This document shows, one piece after another, positions 57,556 to 64,000 of a stretch of DNA of 64,000 nucleotides (the stretch's first letter is position 1; each line of letters begins with the position of its first letter). The notes beneath the pieces were generated by a model that saw only the letters and a list, made by a program, of their open reading frames with translations, searched no databases and was not told where the DNA came from. Where the stretch lies: assembly GCA_017979445.1 (NCBI GenBank), contig CM030706.1, forward strand, positions 33,001,330 to 33,065,329, given 5' to 3'. The DNA is from Akebia trifoliata (Eukaryota; Streptophyta; Magnoliopsida; Ranunculales; Lardizabalaceae). The position numbers were made by a program, and so were the translations under genes.

Positions 57556-58150
57556 AGAGGTGCTATTAGCACACCAACTTTTACTTATAACCCACCAACC
57601 CAAGTGATTTTTGACTCACAACCCAACAGCAGTTTGACATGTGGTGCAAATGACATCAGCAATGAGAGCTCTCTTTGCCCATGGTGAAAAAAAAAAAAAA
57701 AAACCTTTCTGATATGATCACCTTGTGACATTAAAAAATATGATCCGATGCAATGGAATTGTAGAGGATAAAGTTTATGAATTTTTATAAAAAAAAATAA
57801 TATATTTTTCACGGTTAAATTTTATTTTTAAATTTGGGTGTTCGATTGCTATCCATTTTAAACACCTACGATCAAGCTCGAAAAACGAATTAAATTTTTT
57901 CTTTTTTTTTTAATATGAATATTTTCATGAAATCTAGAAGGCTATGTTGTTAGATTGTTAATGTGATAATCAATATGGGACTAACGCCCTTTTTTAAGAT
58001 TTGAAATCTTAAAAAATAAATCTGTGGGCAAAAGACGTGTGGGCAAGAGAGAAACTTTCTCTTTGTATTGATGTCATTTGTGCCACATGTCAAACTCTTG
58101 TTGGGCTGTGAGCAAGAAATCACTCCACCAACCCATATGTTAAAAAACTT
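57556..58150. mobile_element. Inverted-repeat element of about 595 bp
   Basis: ACTCACAACCCAACAGCAGT and TTGACATGTGGTGCAAATGA on the left are mirrored near 58060-58115 (TCATTTGTGCCACATGTCAA, then TTGTTGGGCTGTGAGC). The arms of about 110 bases are diverged. The left outer edge carries AGAGGTGCTATTAGCACACC, a terminus of the CACACCAACTTTT MITE family. Confidence 0.55.
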
Positions 58151-58271
58151 CAAAAGGATTCATGTGTTTTAAATAAGAAAGTTAGTGCGATAATAGGATT
58201 CTCAAAATATAATGATTTTGTAACTTAACCTGACAAGATGGCTCAAAAACTCAATTGACATGTACCTGCAA

Positions 58272-58368
58272 GAATCGTAGATTTTTCCTTCGAGATATAT
58301 AATGGCACATTCGCATAAAACATGTGCAATTGTGTATCCTGAGGAAAAAAAAATCTATGGTTCTTGCA
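58272..58368. repeat. ACCATAGAT-type palindrome, copy 6
   Basis: AGAATCGTAGATTTTTCCTT with CGAGATATA is mirrored by TATCCTGAGGAAAAAAAAAT and CTATGGTTCTT. An inner palindrome, GCACATTCGCATAAAACATG and TGCAATTGTG, occupies the loop. Confidence 0.55.
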
Positions 58369-58369
58369 T

Positions 58370-59140
58370 TCATCACGTCAATGAGTTTTTGAGTTACCCT
58401 GTTAGGTTGAAATACAAATCATCACTATTTCTCAAATTTTACACTTGTAAGAACCACTTTCGTTATTGATCTCATTTAAAAAAAGCTTGAAACATAGAAA
58501 CACCAAAATTTTACCATCTAGGGTTGTGATGGCTTATTGACTTGCTTTGTTGCAATATAAAAAAAATTAAAATTAAAAAAGAGAAGATAATTCTTAAGGA
58601 TAAATTTTTCACGAGTTTCGCATAATTGAACCCAAATCAAAATCAGAATAAAAAATAAGTAGAGAAGCCAACCTAAAACATGATATCATGCTCCATGATG
58701 AAGCTTCAAAGGATTCCAACAATAGTGTAGATAACACATAATCACTAAACATGCATGACACAACATATGTCAAAATATCTGGAGAAGCAATCTCGAAACA
58801 TGATGTCAAATCATATATACGCTTAGGGAATGTCATGATCATAAAAATGAGATATTTATCTAGAAAACTCCAAAAACCTATTTTAAAAAAAGGGCTTCGA
58901 TGTAAGAAATCATCTCTCCAGCCAAAGTTTTGTTTAACTTCAAATAATTTGGCCGTAGGAATGTTTGTAGAAAGAAACATATGAATTAAGGATCATCGAG
59001 GAGGAAACTAGGTTTGAATTGAAGTTCAATTCATCCATAACTTTCATTTTTGACCCTCAATCACAACAATTATGACTAAAGTTACAAATAATTTGACCAT
59101 CAATCACATTTGTTCAATGCTTCACCTACATATATATATA
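58370..59140. other. Intergenic stretch, nothing recognised
   Basis: Two overlapping antiparallel open frames (58609-58980 minus, 58751-58984 plus) have no family resemblance and no supporting splice or context signals. Confidence 0.45.
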
Positions 59141-59142
59141 TA

Positions 59143-59273
59143 TAATACATAAGAGAAAGAATAATGGGGGTAGATCTTTTTTCTCTGTCCCACGACAAAA
59201 ATATGAATAATGACACATGAGGCAGTTAAGACTGTAGTGACATTTTGCCAAAATGTTTGTCACTGAACATTTC

Positions 59274-59308
<35 letters not shown>

Positions 59309-59427
59309 AAAAGATAGGGGCCTAGATATGTCACTACAGCCTTAACTGCCTCATGTGTCATTATTCATATTTTTTTGTCATGGACAGAGAAAAAAGATCT
59401 ACCCACATTATTCTTTCTCTTATATAT
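59143..59427. mobile_element. Foldback element with ~95-bp arms and a (TA)n loop
   Basis: The left arm (about 59146-59245) contains AGAAAGAATAATGGGGGTAG and GACACATGAGGCAGTTAAGA. The right arm (about 59330-59425) is its near-perfect reverse complement. The loop carries a remnant of another element (ATGTTTGTCACTGAACATTTCC) and a (TA)n tract. Both outer edges also sit in (TA)n. Confidence 0.7.
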
Positions 59428-59459
59428 ATATATATCTATATATATATATATATATATAT

Positions 59460-59801
59460 GTGGGAAATGTTCAGCGACAAACATTTTCCAAAACATGGGT
59501 TAGAGGTTTTGGAATGGGCTGATTTTTGGTGAGGATGATCTCTACGGTGAGGAGATCATTATCACCAAAAATCAGTCTATTCCAAAACTTCTAACCCATC
59601 AAAAATGATTTACTAAAAATGGATGGTCCACGATTTTTCAACTTGTAAACATGGGGCTAGAAGTTTTGGAATGAGCTGATTTTTTGTGAGGATGATCTCC
59701 ACACCATAGAGATTATCCTCACCAAAAATCAGCCAATTCCAAAACCTCTAACCCATGTTTTGAAAAAGTTTTGCCAAAATGTTTATTGCTGAACGGGACA
59801 C
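59460..59801. mobile_element. Foldback MITE family (Mutator-like), copy 2, in (TA)n
   Basis: It starts GTGGGAAATGTTCAGCGACA and ends GTTTATTGCTGAACGGGACAC. It has the same paired hairpins, GGTGAGGATGATCTC...GATCATTATCACC, and the GGTCCACGATTTTTCAACTT linker seen at 5032-5419. (TA)n tracts flank both ends. Confidence 0.65.
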
Positions 59802-59813
59802 TATATATATATA

Positions 59814-60183
59814 GGGTCCCGTTCAGCACCAAACATTTTGGCCAACATTTTAGCCAACCACTTTTGTCCTACATGGGTTAGAAGTTTTGAAATGGGCTGA
59901 TTTTTGGTGAGGATGTAGAGATCATCCTCACCAAAAATCAGCCCATTCCAAAACTTCTAGCCCCATGTTTACAAGTTGAAAAATCGTGGACCGTCCATTT
60001 TTTGTAAATCACTTTTGATGGGGTTAGAAGTTTTGGAATGGGCTGATTTTTGGTGATGATGATCTCCTCACCGTAAAGATCATCCTCACCAAAAATCAGC
60101 CCATTCCAAAACTTCTAACCCATGTTTTGAAAAATGTTTTGCCAAAATATTTGCCAAAATGTTTGGTGCTAAACATTTCCCAT
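59814..60183. mobile_element. Foldback MITE family (Mutator-like), copy 3, in (TA)n
   Basis: Starts GGGTCCCGTTCAGCACCAAA and ends GTGCTAAACATTTCCCATAC. It contains two hairpins based on GAGATCATCCTCACC and the central linker with AATCGTGGACCGTCC. (TA)n flanks both ends. Confidence 0.65.
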
Positions 60184-60206
60184 ACATAATATATATATAT
60201 ATATAT

Positions 60207-60683
60207 GGGTCCCGTTCAATTGCAAACTTTTTGGCAAAACATTTTTCAAAACTGAGTTAGAAGTTTTGGAATAGGTTGATTTTTGGTGAAGATGATCTTT
60301 ACAGTGAGGAGATTAGCCCATTCCAAAACTTCTAACCCATGTTTACAAGTTAAAAAATCGTGGACCGTCCATTTTTTGTAAACTATTTTTGATGGGGTTA
60401 GAAGTTTTGGTGATGATGATTTCTACGGTGAGAAGATCATCATCACCAAAAATCAGCCCATTCCAAAACTTCTAACCCCATCAAAAATAGTTTACAAAAA
60501 ATGGACGGTCCACGATTTTTCAACTTGTAAACATGGGTTAGAAGTTTTGGAATGGGCTGATTTTTGGTGATGATGATCTCCTCACCATAGAGATCATCCT
60601 CACCAAAAATCAGCCCATTCAAAAACTTCTAACTCATGTTTTGAAAAATGTTTTGCCTAAAAGTTAGCCATTTGAACGCTACC
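60207..60683. mobile_element. Foldback MITE family (Mutator-like), copy 4, in (TA)n
   Basis: Starts GGGTCCCGTTCAATTGCAAA and ends AGCCATTTGAACGCTACC. It is longer than the other copies, with an additional internal hairpin (about 60400-60470), consistent with internal duplication. (TA)n flanks both ends. Confidence 0.65.
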
Positions 60684-60756
60684 TTATATATATATATATA
60701 TATAAGAGAAAGAGAGGACAAACAATGGCAAGACTCTAAATGGGCCGATGCTATTT

Positions 60757-61486
60757 AGGGCTGCAACTTGAGAGGGCAAAACCCGAACTTGGGTAAGGTC
60801 TGGGCATAGTAAGTTTGGGTTCAACCTCAGGTTCGAGCAACAAAAAGAATTGCCCGACTCAAATCGGGTTGGGTGTAGGCATAAGTATCTGTCAACCTAA
60901 TTTGCCCGAACCCGAACTCAATATGATTATAATTTAAAAATATTTCTTATCTTTATTTTTTTTTACACTCATAATTCATATTTCAATATGTATGCTTTTG
61001 TTTATCTATATATCAAAACTAATGTGGAATTATTTTTATTAGATAAATAATTACTTTGCTATTAAGACTTTGTTTAAGTTTAATTTTATATTGTCATAAA
61101 ATGATTATATTACAACTTTAAATGTTTTTCTTTTCTTGAAAATTATGATTATTAATAAAAAATAATTACTTAGTTAATCTTATTATTTTTCTTCTCCTTT
61201 TAAATTTTCTTAAAATTTTATGTATATAAACTTTTGAAACACATTTTTAGGAAAAATAATTGTAAATTTTAAGTTCTTTTACATGCCACTTATCTTTATA
61301 TAAGCCCTTATTAGTACTAAATTATCTAGTATCAATGAGGAATGAATTACCCCACCAACCTGACTTGGCTAAGGTTCAAGTTGAGCATCTCATGCCCGAG
61401 ATCCCGTTGGGCAAGGTCGTGGGTTGGTATTTGTCAAGTTGTGTTGGGCATGGGTTGGTACCTAACCCGGCCGAGTTGCAACCCTA
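60757..61486. mobile_element. hAT-like non-autonomous element
   Basis: The termini TAGGGCTGCAACTTGAG and, reverse complemented, TAGGGTTGCAACTCGGC are short inverted repeats. The flanking octamers ATGCTATT (60749-60756) and ATGTCATT (61487-61494) match at six of eight positions, as an aged 8-base hAT duplication would. Subterminal parts are rich in GGGTTGGG and CCCGAACC phrases. There is no transposase. Confidence 0.6.
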
Positions 61487-61769
61487 ATGTCATTCGAGCC
61501 TCAAAAATCCTAAATCAAGCACGGGCAATCGTTAGCTGCGTTGCATGCAATATTTGAGCCTTTATGGGTTGAGCTTCATATTTATCGTAAATAGAATTGT
61601 AATATATTATTAAATATATAATATAAGTTATCAAGTTGGACCAAACTTAATGGTCGTATTAGTACTTTTAAATTATAAAAATACACTTGCATTATGCTAA
61701 ATGACGGTAAACTCTAAAGCTGTAGTATCTATTTGAAAATATTAGAATAATCTTCCTTTTTTTATTTTT

Positions 61770-61982
61770 ATAATCGGGTATCCCTGTAGATAGTGGACTG
61801 GGATCATGGTCTTGTCCAAGAATTGGTCCCAAGGCACATGCGACACGCACCAGGTAAGTGAGAGTGCACCGTCGCGGGTGGCCTCTGAGGAATTAATGCT
61901 CATACTTGGTATTGAACTCATGACCTATGGGCATTAACCGCTTATCAGTCTGAAATTGCCCATGAGCCAACCCCTCGGGGTT
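61770..61982 (-). mobile_element. tRNA-derived SINE, copy 4
   Basis: The reverse complement starts AACCCCGAGGGGTTGGCTCA, with A-box-like GGTTGGCTCATGG and B-box-like GAGTTCAATACC about 55-60 bases later. The body carries CTTACCTGGTGCGTGTCGCA. AATAATC occurs on both sides (near 61747 and 61984) and may be the duplication. Confidence 0.7.
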
Positions 61983-62710
61983 AATAATCACTTAAATTAG
62001 TTAAAAAGACAATTGTTTTTTTTTTCTTTTACATGGATACCAATTTATTTTTTATAACTCTACGTGCAAAATCACATATCATAATATAAAGTAGAAAAGT
62101 ATGATCTTTTACTTGACAAGTTGCACATTAACCTAAAATCATACTAAATGACAAAAGTATTTTATTATAAAATAAAATAATATTTATATCTTTTAATTCT
62201 CTGATCATGTAATTAAATGTTCAGTGGAAAGAGCCCATGATTTTGGGGAGACTTTAACTTAATATAATACCAAAAAAATAAACATAAGTAGAAGACGAGT
62301 ACTAAAGAATAACAACAATATTTTAATAATGATATAGCATTAAAACACACGATGGATCTAATTACAATGGACTAGATAAAATTCACAATACAAGACACTC
62401 AAAGAAAACTATTACGTGAAATTCAGCATATGTGGTCCATGTTTTCTCCACATGTTTAAAATCTTAAATATCTAATTGCATGTTTTTTAATTAATTGGAC
62501 CAATCATAATAGATATTAAAGCAAAATTGATTAACGAACGATAGGACAGACCGACTTTTAGTCGAGTGGACCAATACCTACCCACTTCCAAATCTTATTG
62601 TACTTGACTTTCCTACCTTAGATTTAAGTTAAAAGACTTATCTTTATACGGAAGAGTAATGATTTTTCGAAGTCCCCCCTTGAGACATGCCCCCTAATGT
62701 GGCACATGCT

Positions 62711-62800
62711 AGAACCATAGATTCTTTTTCTCCAGATACATAACTGCATATATTTATGGAGATGTACAGTGTGTATCCCGAAAGGAAAAATCTATGTTTC
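62711..62800. repeat. ACCATAGAT-type palindrome, copy 7
   Basis: GAACCATAGATTCTTTTTCT with CCAGATACATAAC is mirrored by TGTGTATCCCGAAAGGAAAA and ATCTATGTTTC. The flanks ATGTGGCACATGC and CATGCCACGTCATGGGACAT extend the palindrome. Confidence 0.6.
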
Positions 62801-63033
62801 TAATCCATGCCACGTCATGGGACATATGGGTGTGTGTGTTAGAGAGGAGGGGGGGAGGGGGGGGGGGGGGGAGGAAAATCACGACTCTATACGAAATTCA
62901 AAGAAAGATTTGATTTTTGGATCATAAAATTTGGTATTGACTCCAACAATCCCATAGGCAAAAATATTATAAAAAAGAGTCATGTTGGAGTGACCTCAAG
63001 ATTGTTCCTCATATTGCACATTCTGACGTGAAA

Positions 63034-63105
63034 GTTGTAGGAACCATAGCTACTTTTTGACTTGTATCTCGAGGAAAGTATCTATGGTTTCTACACACTT
63101 ACATG
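63034..63105. repeat. ACCATAGAT-type palindrome, copy 8
   Basis: GGAACCATAGCTACTTTTTG with TGTATCTCGAGG is mirrored by AAAGTATCTATGGTTTCT. The flanks (CACATTCTGACGTGAAAGTT and ACATGTTAGGATGTGCGATA) also pair. Confidence 0.55.
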
Positions 63106-63689
63106 TTAGGATGTGCGATATGAGGTAAAATCTTGAGGTCACTTCACCATTATTCTATAATATAAAAAAAAGACCTAACACGAACTAAATTGGGAAAGCT
63201 CATCTGACTCCAAAGTGAGGCCCGTACTCATACCCTCTAAAGCCCTATTTTAATAACCAAACTAAAGATTGAGTCGAAAATTTGTTAATGGTAGGAATGA
63301 TTTTCATTTATCAAAGAAAAAATCCCCCATCAATTGGGGTAGATGATCAACATACTACTGAGATGGGAAGGTATATATTCTTAAGAATTCCTTACAAAAA
63401 TGAACCTAGGAACCTTAATTGTCTTCCCATCTGCTTCAAACAACATTCACAGTTAGAAAAATTAAAAAAAAAAATTAAAAATTTAAAAAAAAAAAAATTA
63501 AGAAAGAAAATATTGATCTCAAACTTAAAGCTGATATCTTTAGGAAAGTGGATTCTTGGGAAATGTATACTTACGGCTAATAACTTGTGTTTTTTTTCCT
63601 TCCATCTTAGCCATATGTTTCAGTCTTGCCTCAAAAGTGGATTGAATCTAGAAAAACTTATTAAAAATTAAAGATAAATAAATAGAGGG

Positions 63690-64000
63690 TGATTTAGAGA
63701 TACCCCTCCATGTTTTGCTGAATATTTGAGATACCTGTGTTTTCAAAATGATGACGTACAACCCTTGACCTTGGTCTATGCTATAAGACTAATAAAAAAG
63801 GACTTAAATGCCCCCATCCAAAAACCATTGATGTTTCTCTCAAAGATTTGTAATCTTCAAGTTCTTGAACCTCTTATAGGATAAATTATATTTAACCTCT
63901 TACGAAAAAAACCCTTGATTTTTCTACCAAAAAGTTCATCATCGTTGAAGAAAAAAAAAATCTCAAGGAAGGTGTTTAGAGGAAAGAAAATCAGTTTGAA
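63690..64000. mobile_element. Non-autonomous long-TIR element, copy 3 (cut by window end)
   Basis: GTGATTTAGAGATACCCCTC and AAAATGATGACGTACAACCC match the terminal arm of the element at 11178-11727. The second arm would lie beyond the window. Confidence 0.5.

Larger units (their letters stand above)
61983..63689. other. Intergenic stretch with two palindromes and a poly(G) tract
   Basis: It holds palindromes at 62711-62800 and 63034-63105 and a G-rich run at about 62846-62872. The open frame 63282-63671 is Lys-rich, AT-driven and unsupported. Confidence 0.5.

Noticed and set aside
63282..63671. 129-codon plus-strand open frame
   Set aside because: Poly-Lys segments come from poly(A) runs; no domain or splice context was seen.
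1..64000. CRISPR arrays, operons or bacterial insertions
   Set aside because: The direct repeats present are microsatellites, tandem duplications or TE copies, and all genes are spliced plant nuclear genes.

Overview
The window looks like nuclear DNA of a flowering plant, probably a dicot with a repeat-rich genome. It is AT-rich, has spliced genes with GT..AG introns, tRNA-derived SINEs, LTR retrotransposons, LINE fragments and many miniature inverted-repeat elements (MITEs). The species cannot be named from the sequence. No prokaryotic features, organelle genes, rRNA or functional tRNA genes were seen.

Three protein-coding genes can be reconstructed exon by exon with reading frames that join cleanly. 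(1) Minus strand, 8099-10739: a 397-residue MORN-repeat membrane-anchored protein of the plant 'SET7/9-like' family (three exons). (2) Plus strand, 27883-42421: a 539-residue chloroplast RETICULATA-RELATED protein (DUF3411, most like RER7; eight exons), whose fourth intron is 9.5 kb and filled with retroelements. (3) Minus strand, 43739-55697: a 468-residue PLP-dependent aminotransferase of the kynurenine/glutamine transaminase K type. It has two exons separated by a 10.55-kb intron; exon 1 supplies a transit-peptide-like N-terminus. Genes 2 and 3 converge, with about 1.3 kb between stop codons.

Layout: 1-8098, intergenic with SINEs, a Mutator-like foldback MITE and a TIR element; 8099-10739, MORN gene; 10740-27640, intergenic with a TIR element, degenerate tandem repeats, nested solo LTRs (14.8-21.3 kb) and a hAT-like element; 27640-42421, RETICULATA-RELATED gene with three G-boxes upstream; 43739-55697, aminotransferase; 55698-64000, intergenic with a MITE close to the aminotransferase start, a cluster of foldback elements inside (TA)n tracts, a hAT-like element and a SINE.

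The genes do not form a pathway. The MORN and aminotransferase genes are, from memory, neighbours in Arabidopsis (At1g77660/At1g77670), so their co-occurrence here may be conserved microsynteny interrupted by expansion. I found no convincing new biochemical system. The most notable features are the two giant introns, the nested solo LTRs with exact target-site duplications, and several uncatalogued-looking families of palindromic elements. Edges of repeats are approximate unless a target-site duplication is given.
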